Assembly: GCA_944739405.2 (NCBI GenBank)
Contig: OX123197.2
Coordinates: 54,040,047-54,104,046, forward strand
DNA length: 64,000 bases
From: Euclidia mi
Lineage: Eukaryota; Arthropoda; Insecta; Lepidoptera; Erebidae
Reading direction: 5' to 3'
Notes under the pieces: model-generated
Database searches by the model: none
Told to the model about the DNA's origin: nothing
What the model saw: only the letters and a program-made list of their open reading frames with translations
Made by a program: the position numbers and the translations under genes
Shown here: in pieces, positions 20,530 through 32,060 of the stretch
Position numbering within the stretch: position 1 is the first letter of the stretch
Layout: each line of letters opens with the position of its first letter

Positions 20530-22450
20530 ACAAAACAACAAATTACTTCTCTAAACCTTACAACGTGGAACATTAATGGCCTTGCACCGAACTCTCATGA
20601 ACTTGAAGCATTCTCCACTTCAACAAACTTGATGCATGCCTTATATCCGAAGCACATACAACCAATCGAAGCCGAATCTGCATCACCGGATATAGCGTGT
20701 ACTTTACCTGCCACCCGGATGGCAGAGCTCATGCTGGTTCTGCGATTGTTATTAAAAATAGCATAAAACACTGCCTACTGCAGCCGTACGCGACTAACCA
20801 CCTACAAGCTACCACAGTGCGCATAGAAGACGGCTATGGTCATATGAACCTCTCGGCCATATATTGCCCACCGCGACATTGCATAAAAGAAGTCATGTTC
20901 ACAGAATATTTCCAGTCTCTGGGGAATCGCTTCATAGCTGGTGGGGTCTGGAATGCTAAGCACACCTACTGGGGATCACGAGTAACCGTTACAAGAGGTC
21001 GAGAACTAAAGAAGAGCGTTGATTCCAATCGACTTATACCATTATCTACTGGTGAACCGACATACTGGCCCACAGACAGCAACAAGATACCAGATTTGTT
21101 GGACTTTTATATCACCAAAAATATTCAACCTCTTTACGTTCACATGGTATCAAGCCTCGACGTCTCCTCGGACCATAGTCTAGTGATGCTGATGATAAGC
21201 ACAACAATCATTTACTGTGTACCCAATAGTGAGAACCTGTTCAATGAACAAAACGGGCTGGGGTGATTTTCGTGAATTTCTGGAATCCAATATAATTCTT
21301 AAACTGTCACTGAAAAATCCCGAAAACATTGACCACGCGTGCCCATACATACATCTTCACCAACCTGATACAAGTAGCGGCTTGGAAAAACACTCCCACT
21401 CTAGAAACACCCAATCGTAGAAAACTAATTCCAGTTGATATCCGCAGCAAGATATCTGAAAAGCGCAGACTTCGCAGAGTGTGGCAACATTCACGCAATA
21501 GAGAAGACAAAACATGACTCAACCGGGTGATCACTGAACTAAAGGCTGCTCTTGCACAGGTTGCAAATGCATAGAGTCTACCAAAAGATAAGACAAAGTC
21601 TCGAAAATAAGGAGTACTGCTCAGCAGCATTTCTCGATGTCCAACAGGCTTTCGATCGGGTTTGGAACAAAGGCCTATTGTGCAAAATAAAGAGGACCCT
21701 GCCCCATACGTTTTACTTTCTTTTGACATCATATTTAAAAGATAGAACCCTCCAAGTCAAGCAACGCGGCTCCAGATCCCCTCCGCGCACTTGCGACGCA
21801 GTAGCGCCTCAAGGCTCGGTCCTTGGTCCAGTGCTGTATAACATGTTTACTCACGACCTACCGCAAGCCCCCAAACGTAATTATTGCGACGCCTGCGGAT
21901 GACGCTGCATTTCTGACATCTAGTAGTGACTCAGATGAAGCCAGGAGACCCTTACAAATCCAACCAGACCAAACCTATAGCTGGTTGCAAAAATGGCGAA
22001 TTAGAGCGAGCGCCCCCAAATCGCACCACATCACTTTCACGCCGCGAAAGAAACTATGCCCAACAGCAAATCCCGGTCAAGTACCGCTACCTCAATCTAC
22101 ATGTGTGAAGCACCCGGGCCTCCACTTGGATCAACGTATGACCTGGAAGGAGCATGTAAAACATAAACAGAACGAAGTCAACTTTCGTTTTAAAAACCTA
22201 TTGTGGTTACTCGGTAAACAATCCGCTCCGTCCCTGAGTAACAAACCCAGAGTCTACAGCTCAGTTATAAAACCCATATGGACTTATTGATTCAAACTGT
22301 GGTCCTCAGCCTGCAAATCAAACATCCAATGCCTCCAGAGCCCAAAATAACATCCTCAGGACTACAATTGGCGCCGCCCGGCCCACTCGCAACTCTGAGA
22401 TCCATGAGTACTTAGAGTCGAAAACTTCTGGAGGGGTCATGCATGAGGCA
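20530..22450 (+). pseudogene. Jockey-type LINE ORF2, internally deleted and frameshifted
   Basis: Endonuclease part: VYFTCHPDGRAHAGSAIVIK, then GGVWNAKHTYWGSR, where the usual catalytic Asp of GGDWNAKH is Val, then SSDHSLVM (SDH motif). Fragments after 21240 lie in shifting frames. At about 21552 the text jumps to HRVYQKIRQSLENKEYCSA, so the first reverse transcriptase motifs are deleted. AAFLDVQQAFDRVW and APQGSVLGPVLYN follow in one frame. The catalytic box is in another frame and reads PADDAAFL instead of YADD. The thumb (LGLHLDQRMTWKEH with a Pro start) and VIKPIWTY end the recognisable part. It cannot encode an active enzyme. It is an old insertion inside the LTR element. Confidence 0.85.
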
Positions 22451-22549
22451 GCTCTTTGTCGTCCCGTTCAAGACGGCATCGCTGCTCACCTCGGCCGTCC
22501 TTTCGAAAAGACCGCATCTCATCCTGTCTCAATGATATCGGTCTATGCG

Positions 22550-23475
22550 ACGATAATGGCATCGTCATCAAGTCAGAGAAAACCAAACTGCTAATAACAC
22601 ACTATACATATTTGCGACCATCAGTAGAACCAGTATTGTATACACACAACCATTCAAGCTTTCATAATTTATCAAACCGTCAATGTAAATCCATTGAAAA
22701 AGTAAACTGTTTTAAATACTTAGGCATGAAAATAGATGTAAATTTTTCATGGTCCCATCATTTAGATTACCTTTGTGACAAACAGAGTATTACTTGAAAA
22801 ATTCTATCATTTAAGCTTTAAAGAACCTAAAGGAACATTGAAATCCTTATATAAGTCACTCTAGGAGTCTATTCTCGGTTATGCTTTAGATTGCCACGGT
22901 CTTACATTCAAAACATATATAAATAAATTAGAATCAATCCAAACAAAGTTTCTTTAACTTCTTGTCAATAATAAAACTAGAAATCAGCATAAAAATTTCT
23001 ACACAAAATTATTTAAAATTTGTAAAATACTACCAATTTCCCTAAAACATAAATACTTATTGGCTGTAAACAACCATGGCAGTCTTGAGCATAACTTGGA
23101 ACATGTTACAAATAATCATAACACCCGATCGATGGCCTCTGGCAAATATATTGTACCAAGAGTGTTTAATTATTACGGTGGTAGAACTTTAAAAACGTTT
23201 GCCATATCCGCCAAATAATGTCCCAGAGGACATAAGGAACGAAAATAATGAAACTATATTTAAAAGGAGACTTAAGCTATATTACTTAGATAAGTGCTAG
23301 AATTTAAGAGTGAAGTTAGCTATAAGTAGTTATTGTAATTTTATCTATGTAAACGTTCTAATTTACTGTACGGAGACTGGATCCCACAGTCAAACCGATG
23401 ACACGGTTTTGTGGTACACTGCACTATTCCTGTATGGACGTGTGAATGACAAATAATTAAATAAATAACAAATAT
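22550..23475 (+). pseudogene. C-terminal remnant of a second non-LTR reverse transcriptase
   Basis: Begins IVIKSEKTKLLITHYTYLRP and continues with FKYLGMKIDVNFSWSHHLDY (thumb motif), then several frameshifts through about 23230, where pieces such as LKHKYLLAVNNHGS and RSMASGKYIVPRVFNYYG can be read. This differs from the Jockey text before it, so two LINE fragments abut near 22545. The 3' UTR ends in an AAAT-type tail at about 23455-23475. Confidence 0.75.
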
Positions 23476-23800
23476 GCGACGTATTACGGTCGTTGCGACG
23501 AGAGTTATGCCGTCGGGAACTCGGTCGCCGACGACTCCGTTGCAAGTTGATTTCCTCTTCCAAGCGCCCGACTCCGTCTCGTTCTCTCTCCGACTCAGGA
23601 TCCCCGTCCCGGATGCTCCGGCTGCAGACGCCGCGATGAGCAGGGCCACGGCTCCGATAGCGAGTGCGACCTCCACAGTCCACCTCGCTGCGCAGTCGAC
23701 TCCCGCCCAGCTCCTTCGCCATCGCGTCCCGATCCACCGCGTTCTGGCGTCTCCAGGTGTCGGCTTGGTCCATTTCCTTTAACTCAGAGACGAAAAGTTC
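23476..23800 (-). other. GC-rich coding-like patch, unidentified
   Basis: GC-rich island in an AT-rich setting, open in several frames. One minus frame starts MDQADTWRRQNAVDRDAMA; another has an Ala/Leu-rich hydrophobic run (VALAIGAVALLIAASAAG) that could be a membrane segment. It might be a remnant of the LTR element's own genes, since it has the right strand and position. I do not recognise the protein and cannot choose a frame. Confidence 0.3.
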
Positions 23801-24196
23801 GGTTTGAATGTGTATTTTTAAATATACGGTAAATTTATTTTTAAAAAATCGTCTATCTCGGCAACGGTGCGCGTTAGCGCAAAAATAATGAAAAATTTAT
23901 ACCCCTTTATAAAACCCCGGAGCATATTTCTTAGAACCCTTTTCTGACCTTCACATGACCTTAACCCTGGACCTCCGAACCACAACCAATAATGATACAC
24001 TTTATTTAATAATAAAAATAGACGGTCTTGGAGCTTCCTCCTCAAGACCATGGTTGCACCTAAATGTGACCTTGACCCTACGTTCACGGCACAAGCTAAC
24101 CATAATCAAGTAGTATTATTTTCGTAATTATCCGTTACATACATACACAGTCTCCCTTCTATATCCTCGAAGAGCTAGGCAGAGCTAGATATTGCC

Positions 24197-25621
24197 ATAG
24201 CTGGGCATCGTTAATCAAATAATTAACTTCGTTAATCGCTAATCCGTTGCTAAAAAAGTTAACTTCGTAAAACGTTAAAGCGCTACATTTGAGACGAGTT
24301 AACGCAAGTTAACGTTAATCGTTAATCCGTTAACACATGGTAAAAATACTTTTTTCATGAGAATTTTATAAGAACTGTTGGTTTAGGTTTAGGGAATTAA
24401 CAGGTTAGGAACAAAAATAATCGACGTGTATATATTATATATAGAGTGTGTAAATAATATGTTGAAGTTCTTGTCTGAAAGTGAAGCTTGTTTTGGCGTT
24501 AAAATATCTTTGCACACAGTCTCACGCCTATAACCCCGAAGAGGAAGGCAGAGGTGTATTTCTACACCCACTTTTTGCCAGATATACTTTAGTCCCACGT
24601 AATAAGTGGCGAGCCTATTGCCGTACCGGGCACATTTCCAGACTCCGTGCTGCTACTGAGAATTTCGTGACAGAAAAACCCAATAACACTGCCCGACCCA
24701 GGAATCGAACCCGGGACCTCCTGATCCCATGCGCAAATTTATGCCGCAAGACCACCGAGGCAGTCATATAGGGTTTAATGTCGAGTTTTCCGTCTCTACG
24801 CAAAGATGTTATTTGCATCGTGTTATCCCTTAGTCGCCTCTTACGACACCCACGGGAAGATAGAGGGTGGTGACACTTGTATTCTATGCCGTCAACCACA
24901 CGGCGGCTTAAAATATCTATGCCCGTAAAAAAAAGACGTACAACTGCAGAGCTTGAGGGTATAACAGTGTTATATTTAATAAACAGATTTATGAATATCT
25001 GTTTCCCGAGAAATGCCGCATCGTCGAACGAGTCTTTTGATTTCATGTCTCTCGATCTGAATACAAAATTAACGTAATCAAGTGTGACCACGGATTTTAG
25101 TCTGTAGTGGATCTGGAATCCAACTGCATGTTGTGGTTTTTATTTGCACAATACCTACTCTGTTTAATATACACACTGCTCAGACGTAAACTATAACGGA
25201 CTATAACATCTAAAAAGTACGCAGTATTTGTATACTTAGCAAACAAAACATTCGTTACCTACTCTAAACGCCGAACGCTTAACGAACGAATTACACATGA
25301 ATCAAATTTCTTCGCAGTATTCTTTTCTCAGTTACACGCGCCGGCAAGGCATAGAGTTTCATTTCACTTGCGGCCGTTACGGCACGCGCCTTGCCACACT
25401 TGTCGACCGACCCGAACAAACTTGTCAGAGCACGTTTTGCACGGCGGCACGGCACGGTGCGGTAAATAGTAGATAATGGATTAACGGACTTGGAAAATTT
25501 TAACGGAAGTTAGCAAGTCCGTTAACACTTTTTTAAGTTAACTTAAAAGTTAATCCGTTAGTGGAAATGTTAACTTCGTTAATTAACGATTAACGGATTA
25601 ACGAGTTAATGCCCAGCTATG
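24197..25621. mobile_element. Non-autonomous hAT element (1425 bp) in a SINE
   Basis: Exact 8-bp duplication GATATTGC (24189-24196, 25622-25629). Ends CATAGCTGGGCATCGTTAAT and, inverted, CATAGCTGGGCATTAACTCG. Subtermini are packed with GTTAAC/GTTAATC words in both orientations, possible transposase binding sites. It contains another SINE copy (24505-24903). No transposase frame is left. Confidence 0.9.
24505..24903 (-). repeat. SINE copy (family 1: leader, tRNA-like head, LINE-like tail)
   Basis: Minus strand order: a leader of about 125 bp starting CGTGTGGTTGACGGC, then the tRNA-like head with B box GGTTCGATTCC and A-box-like TGGTCTTGCGG, a body with GTGCCCGGTACGGCAATAGG, and a tail near CTCTGCCTTCC. 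Closely matches 40814-41215. Pol III transcribed from internal boxes if active. Confidence 0.85.
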
Positions 25622-25991
25622 GATATTGCTATTCTCACTTTTGACCAGACCAAAGAAATCCCAACAATACATTGCCCGATCCGGGCCTCGAAACCGGGAT
25701 ATGTCCCACGAGAAAATTTATGCCGCGAGATCAACGAGACAATAATAATCCGTTAGACAATTATTACACTATGAAGAGGGTAATTTTCAATTTGTTAGCG
25801 TTCAACCAATATTTAAAATATTAGGCTGCACGTACAACGTACATACGCTGGTAACTAGTTTTCTATTCCAATATATATTTAACAAAAGTTCAAAACTAGG
25901 ACGAATACAAAATACCCCCGCACACGTAAAATCATAATTTGAACTAAAACGAATATAAATGAATGCGAACATGTACTTACCACTTCTGATT

Positions 25992-26221
25992 TGTAGTAAA
26001 ACTCTAGTTATATTAAAATATAGTTTATACATTTATATTTTAGGTATCCTTTTACACTGTACAGATATTATAATGTTTCCGAAGAGCCACCTTCCGTTCG
26101 GTACCGTCGCCAGGAATAGAATGCCCGCTCTCGCCAACCGCCATTTTGAATTATTTCGATAGTGATGTGACTCGGACGAGTCAATCGAGTCAATAATTTT
26201 AGTAAAAATGGGGACCTTACA
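25992..26221 (-). repeat. 5' LTR of the minus-strand element with primer-site motif
   Basis: 230 bp, second copy of the LTR at 18912-19164. On the minus strand it ends TTTTACTACA and is followed by AATCAGAAGTGG (25980-25991), the putative primer binding region. The flank at 26222 starts CCAT, the target duplication. Confidence 0.8.
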
Positions 26222-26229
26222 CCATGATT

Positions 26230-29010
26230 CTGCCTTAGCCCGTCACCGTTCAGCTGATGACGGAGAACGATTGCCCTACGATCCAGTAGCAACGATGCCG
26301 AGAGCAAGCCGGTGGCTGAGTACCGACTACATATCTTAACGATCTGCAACAGTATGCTGAAGCCAACAGCAACAATCAACTGCAAACGCTGGTAATGTAC
26401 TTCCACCAAGATTATATCTATAGCCATGAATGGTCGAAAAATATGACTATTGTGTTTATGTGGTACCAGGTTATTACTTTAACATGTTCATTAAAAATGT
26501 ATATGAGTATAAAACTATGTAGCTAATAGCGAAAAGTTACAGAAAATGTATAATAGATTTATTTTGATAGTAGCCGATATTGTTCTAATTTGTTGGAATT
26601 TTAATAGGAAACATTTGCAGTGATTGACCGAGGCTCGGTATGAGCATTGGCTGTGATGTGCTTTGTTCATAACTCTTTCTAGTGTACTGATTAGCGTAAT
26701 CGTCCTGCATATTTCAATTCCAAGAATGAAGTGCTCTAACGAATCTTTTCGTTACGAGTCGAATATGAAATGACGTTAGAATACATTTCAGAGGTTTGAT
26801 AATATTTTAACCCCTCAACTGCAATAATAACCTCATAGGTTAATAAGAGAAAACGCTCCAACTGCAATAATAACCTTATAGGTTAATAACGAGTCTGGTA
26901 TCATTGGTCGTTTATATGTAACGGTTTTTGCAATTGAAACACGATTTTGTTATATCATTCGATTTATCGATTTCCGCTTGACCAATTTTAATACTTTTAT
27001 AAACTGGAAACGAGCAAGAATGAACTAAAATTAATTAAACAAAATACGTATGCCATTGAACTTTGCAACGACGCCATATTGGCCATTTTGATATTGAAAT
27101 ACTTAAGTGTGCACGAGAAAAGTAATAATGTTTGTAATGAGAAAACATTGAGTAATCTTATAAGTATTATATACAGAACTACTGGAAAATAAGTGTAGAT
27201 TTCACATTGAGTTATAGTTTATTATCGGAAAGTGATAAATATTGCAGTGAAAAAGTAACGAAACTTTTGTAATGCACTTATTACGTTCCCAAAGAATGGC
27301 GGCCGTTATTTTTCGTCGCCTAAACAAAAACGTTTTATGGTGAAATTATTATTCTAAAGTAAAATGAGTTGAGTTATCTTTGCACATTGTATATTGTTTT
27401 AACGTAATAAAGTGCTCGTTTGGTGATTATGTGTGGATATTCGATAAATTGTGATAAAGTTTACAATTTATACCAATGAAATTTATAAAATATATTACAT
27501 CGCTGCGAGAACAGGTCAGTTTTATTTACATATTGAAATATATAACTCGTTAGATGACCTCGTTACGAAGCCAGGAAGGTATAATTCACGCCATATTATT
27601 ATATTTTTGTAGACGAATTTTTCGTTTTTCTGCAAGTCTACGTAAAAAATTAGAAAGTGTTTGAAATGACGTTGCATTTCGTGCGTTTGGGCAAAGCGAG
27701 CCTTGCGCAGGGTAGAGGTTAAAAGGTAAGCCATTTAATGTGTTGCCCTGGAGATGATAAGACTACGCAGCTGTCTATTTATCTTCGACATATCTTTGAA
27801 ATATACTCGTGTTTTTAACTGGTTAATAATTGTTTATAGCACTACTAAAAGAACATTGGCCAAAACGTACCTGAGCGTGTACAAATATGTTATATATACA
27901 TGAAAAAGAATCGTAATTTTTCAAAGTTAAAAATATATCATAAAAAAGCCAAGAAAAAAAGATATTCATTTTTTATCATCGTACATTTTGTTACAATCAG
28001 AATGTACCTTATTAACGTTTCATTTCGTATAAATTATTTTATCGATTATACTTAAATACATTATTTTCATTTTTAATAGTTAATTAGCGGTAAAATATTG
28101 CACTTAATAAGTAAATATCACAATAACTCAAAATCTGTTTGTATTATTCATTTTATAAAATAGAAAACTTAACAAAAGTAAAAACTGCATCAACATTTTG
28201 CGAAACGTAGCAAAGCGTATTTATAACGAAACGTGATTTGTTATGATTGACGATTCCTTGATATCGATTGACACTATTGACAGTTGCGAGCCACTGCGTT
28301 TGTTGTGAGGTTGTGATACGTTCTTTTATGCGATTTTAGATCGCAACTACTAATATAAAACTACTTATATAAAAGCAAGACCCTACCTAATCCCATCATA
28401 TTTGGTTACAGTAGGTAAATTATTTGCAAAATATATATCAGTAGGTAGTATTTAATGTCTTTGATATCAGGTAGGTACACGTTCTATGGTTGTTATTACA
28501 TTTTTTGTGATAAAATACGTTAAGAGTTATATTTATACACATACTAAATACCTAAAAACATTATTAAATCATTTTGATGAGCTTAAAGTTGTTATTTATG
28601 TATCGAATCACAAATAACTTTCTATTATTGTTTAGTGAGTAATTGTCATGTACCCAGATAATTTCCACCAGTTTACTTGCAATAGACATACCTACTTATG
28701 ATTTTGTCACTTTGATTTCTATTGGAACAACAAAACCAAATAGCTTCCTTTTGCCTCAGAGGCACCACATTTGAATGACATGTTGTAAAGATAATCTATG
28801 AGTTTTGTACAACTATTACTACAAGCGAACTTTTATGTGTAGGTACAGAAATACTGTATATTATATCAAGCGGGTCTATGTCTAGCTAGATCATATCGAT
28901 AAAATGATAGATTAGTTTAGTACTTATTTCTTTTAATTTTTCAAACATACCTTATCCTCCTGAGGCCTGAGGGGTCATATATGGTACGTCTAAATATATA
29001 GCTCAAGGTA
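26230..29010. other. Quiet AT-rich stretch
   Basis: Besides the exon candidate at 27476, I see only a 43-bp tandem pair at about 26817-26895 (AACTGCAATAATAACC) and scattered TA-rich patches. No transposon ends, SINE or extended frame is supported. It may be older host intergenic or 5' regulatory DNA. Confidence 0.5.
27476..27514 (+). CDS. Possible first coding exon of a host gene
   Basis: ATG in a favourable context (TACCAATGAA) opens MKFIKYITSLREQ, then an exact donor-like CAG|GTCAGT at 27514/27515. It sits in DNA free of transposon marks. I do not recognise the protein, and no later exon can be joined with confidence, so this is a suggestion only. Confidence 0.25.
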
Positions 29011-29017
29011 TTTTTAG

Positions 29018-29118
29018 GGTTCCGTACCTCGAAATGAAAAAACGAAACCCTTATAGGATCACTTTGTTGTCCGTCCGTCTGTCAAGACCCATTTTCTCAG
29101 AAACGCGTGAAAGGTATC
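29018..29118 (+). repeat. Left half of a dispersed repeat split by the gypsy element
   Basis: TAGGGTTCCGTACCTCGAAA through GTATC at 29118; the right half resumes with GTATCAAACTG at 38382. This is the same family as 17205-17405. The split shows the gypsy element is younger than this repeat. Confidence 0.75.
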
Positions 29119-29274
29119 TGTTAAGTATTTGCACGAAAGTAAGGGGGCGTGGCGCGTCAATTAAACTCGCTAGTCGGTTGCACACTCATTTACTGTCGGG
29201 AAGGCACGCGGATCGCAGCCCGCGCACACACACACGCACGCACCTCATTCACGCACTCGTACGCATACATATCA
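29119..29274 (-). repeat. 3' LTR of the gypsy element
   Basis: 156 bp, TG...CA on the minus strand; matches the two halves of the 5' LTR (36893-36916 and 38247-38381) with few differences. The polypurine tract lies at 29275-29288. Confidence 0.9.
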
Positions 29275-29306
29275 TCCCTCCCTTTTTAGACAAGAAATAG
29301 TTCCTT

Positions 29307-30565
29307 TTAATCTAGGGTTGTATCCATTGGTTCGTCATCAGCATCACTGACGTACGGGGCCTGTGTAGGCGTCGAGAAGATTGGGCTAATTGTCCTTCGC
29401 CTTCGAGTCGTAACGGCAGCGGCACGCGGCTGAAGCACCGCCGAGCCTGGTGACGTCGCAGCTGGTGCGGGGACCATTGTCACCTCCCTTTCCTCCCCTG
29501 GTTGCGTGACCGGCTCGGGGTGAGTTATTGCGAGCGGCGCCACATCCTGTATCACGTCGGAGTCCCAGTCCGGGTCATCACTGTTTGTTGACAATACTGG
29601 TGAAGATAGTCTTCTTCTTATTTGGTCCACATGCCTGCTGACCTCACTTCTTAATTGCGGCACGTATACCGTGTACATAACATTACCGATTTTCTTTCTG
29701 ATTATACCTTCGAGCCAACTGACTTTGTTATTGCTAGTGTCTGGTCTTTGTACACCTCGGTAGTGTTTAGCCTGTGAGGACTGTTTGCGTGCGACGGTTC
29801 GCGTTAGGTTTGTAGACGACGGTGGCGACGGCGTGATAGGATTTAACAGGTCTAGCTGCGAGCGCAGCGAACGCCCAAATACTAACTCCGCGGGTGACTT
29901 ATCAGTGGTACTATTTTTAGAGTTTCTGTAATCGAATAAAAATTTTGCAATTTTATCATGAATTGTAAATTTGTTATAACCCTGTAAAATTGGAGCCTTC
30001 AACCCCTTTTTAACAATTTTTACGCAACTTTTGGCTTGCCCATTGCTGGCCGGGTGATATGCAGGCGACAGCATGTGTTCGATACCGTTAAGCTCACAGA
30101 ACTCTTTAAATTCTGAGGATGTAAATGATGTGCCATTGTCACTCACTAACGTGTGAGGAATACCAAATCGCGACATAAAATCGTGTAATTTGCTAATTAC
30201 TGCCTTTGAATTATGGGTTGAAGACATGTTATAACACTCAACCCATTTACTGTATGCGTTCAAAATAATAAGAAACATGTAATTGTGAAATGGGCCCAAG
30301 AAATCTATGTGAATTCGATAAAATGGGTGCGGCCGCAGCGGCCAAGACGCGAGGGGGGCGTGCGGCTGCGCAGGCCGCAGCGGTGCACATGCCTGCACAC
30401 GGTGCAGGCGCCCGCCACGCGCTCCAGCGCCGCGTCCACGCCAGGGAACCACAAGCGCTTGCGAGCCTCTGCCTTCATTTTCACTACTCCAAAATGCGAA
30501 CTATGCAATTCCTTACATACATTTTCTTGCAAGGACGAGGGAATGACAACTGTATGTCCACGCAT
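29307..30565 (-). pseudogene. Integrase region of gypsy pol
   Basis: Minus strand: an HHCC zinc-binding module (LHSSHFGVVKMKAEARKRLW, then CTVCRHVHRC) from 30565, a frameshift near 30440, then the catalytic core: HIDFLGP (first Asp), VSDNGTSF (second Asp) and, after exactly 35 residues, Lys in NGQAKSCV where the catalytic Glu should stand. A basic C-terminal domain follows, then a Pro/Ser/Thr-rich tail to a stop at 29307. The frameshift and the Glu-to-Lys change each argue against activity. It would have joined element cDNA to chromosomal DNA. Confidence 0.9.
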
Positions 30566-30651
30566 TAATATACCATTTTAGTACGATAACTGCGTGCGAC
30601 AATTGAAAAATGGTTTTAACTCGGCATCACTAACGTTCCTAGGCCAGCCGT

Positions 30652-31216
30652 TTAACACATAATATTTGATAGTAGGTGAGTGTTGCGAGCTGTTTCGCGG
30701 CGCAAATCGTTTAGTGTGACCGGCAAATCCCCGTCTACTACGAAATTAACGTAAGCCGCGCGGTCCTCGCACTCCGGGAGTTCGTCCGATGCTTTCGTTT
30801 CGCTCTCGCCTGCGTACGCGCGAGAGAAATAATCTGCACTGTTTTCCTTGCTACTAATATATTCAATTATGTAATTATACGCGGCTAAAAATATAGCATA
30901 TCTTTGTAACCGGTTAGCGGACACTTCGGGGATGCCTTTGTAGGGCCCAAATATTGCCAACAGAGGTTTATGGTCAGTTCTAAGCACGAACGGTTCAGCT
31001 CGACCATATAGGTATTGATGGAAACGTCTAACTCCAAAAATTATAGCAGTAGCTTCCTTTTGGATCTGTGCGTAATTTTTTTCCGCTGGCGATAGCGTTC
31101 GGGAAGCGTATGAAATAGTCCTTTCTAAATCATCAGCACCTATTTGAGACAGTACAGCTCCTAATCCCGTCGGTGACGCGTCAATAGTTAATATTAACTT
31201 AGCTATCTTATCTATC
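30652..31216 (-). pseudogene. RNase H region of gypsy pol
   Basis: Minus strand text starts with LTIDASPTGLGAVLSQIG and SYASRTLSPAEKNYAQIQKE, then LRTDHKPLLAIFG and YIIEYISSKENSADYFSRAY: the standard order for Ty3/gypsy RNase H, with its acidic residues present. It follows the reverse transcriptase region after a frame break near 31210. Confidence 0.88.
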
Positions 31217-32060
31217 GGATGCTAAAATGTTTTTTATACGGACAAACGCATCATCGTGCTTACGAGTCCATTCCCACTTTGTGTTTTTTGTTAATAAATT
31301 ATATAATGGACTTAATAGAGATGATGCGTCTGGCACGAAATTCCGGTAGTAACTTGTTAGACCTAGAAACGATTGCAACTGTGGTACGTTAGTTGGCCTA
31401 GGCGCTTGTAAAATAGCTTTGACTTTATCGGGCGATTTTCTGACTCCGTGTTTATCTATAACGTGAACTAGATGTGAAATCTCATCCTTAAAAAATTTAC
31501 ATTTACTCATTTGTACCGTTAACCCTGCATCATTTAAGCGTTGTAACACCGTAGTGAGTCTTTGTTTGTGTAGAATTTTATTTGATCCTGTAACCAGGAT
31601 ATCATCGAACAGAAAGATGATTCCGTCTATTCCTGATAGCAAACATTCCATCGTGCGTTGGAAAATGGCTGGTGCGCTAGACAATCCGAACACTAACCGA
31701 GTGAAGTTAAAAAGACCGCGATGAGTATTGATGCAAGTAAACTTCTGCGATTTATCTGTTAAAATGAACTGATTGTATGCCATAGATAAATCTATTTTAC
31801 TAAACTGTATGCCCCCGTGTAACTAGGCCAGCAAATCATTTACCGTCGGTAGAGGATATTGATCGATTATTTATCAATTGTCTATTAATCGTAACTGAGT
31901 AGTCAGCACATAATCTGATGCTACCATTTTTCTTCAAAACAGGCACAACGGGCGACGCGTAGTCAGAGTGTTCGACGGGCTTTAAAATGCCTAGTGTTAG
32001 TAAACGGTCGAACTCCTTGTCTAGTTTCTCCTTGAGAGCAAATGGTACCGGCCTCGCTTT
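31208..32060 (-). pseudogene. Reverse transcriptase region of gypsy pol
   Basis: Minus strand: ALKEKLDKEFDRLLTLGILK and SDYASPVVPVLKKNGSIRLC (fingers), then in-frame stops near 31820-31840, then FTRLVFGLSSAPAIFQRTME and the catalytic box IIFLFDDILV (the usual Tyr of YVDD is Phe), followed by FLGLTSYYRNFVPDAS. At least two stops and a shifted frame break it. Confidence 0.92.

Larger units (their letters stand above)
24128..25745 (-). repeat. tRNA-headed SINE interrupted by a hAT element
   Basis: Left piece 24128-24196 is the SINE 3' part (TATATCCTCGAAGAGCTAGG is a degraded form of its tail). Right piece 25622-25745 carries the tRNA-like head (minus strand: internal promoter B box GGTTTCGAGGC, degraded). 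The hAT insertion at 24197-25621 separates them and duplicated GATATTGC. Confidence 0.75.
18912..26221 (-). mobile_element. Minus-strand LTR retroelement, heavily invaded
   Basis: Two LTRs in direct orientation (18912-19164, 25992-26221) share TGTAGTAAAACTC...GGGGACCTTACA. The outer flanks repeat CCAT (18908-18911, 26222-26225) while the inner flanks differ, which is expected for one insertion rather than two solo LTRs. On the minus strand the 5' LTR (right) is followed by AATCAGAAGTGG, nearly the primer-site word seen after the 18130-18832 LTR. A moderately purine-rich tract precedes the 3' LTR. No gag-pol is recognisable; the interior is mostly later LINE, hAT and SINE insertions plus the hairpin array. 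Confidence 0.65.

Noticed and set aside
23341..23782. Membrane protein gene on the minus strand
   Set aside because: A hydrophobic run exists, but several frames are equally open in this GC-rich patch, and part of the frame overlaps the tail of a LINE remnant.
30285..30581. Plus-strand open frames over the gypsy integrase
   Set aside because: Antisense shadows of the minus-strand zinc-binding module.
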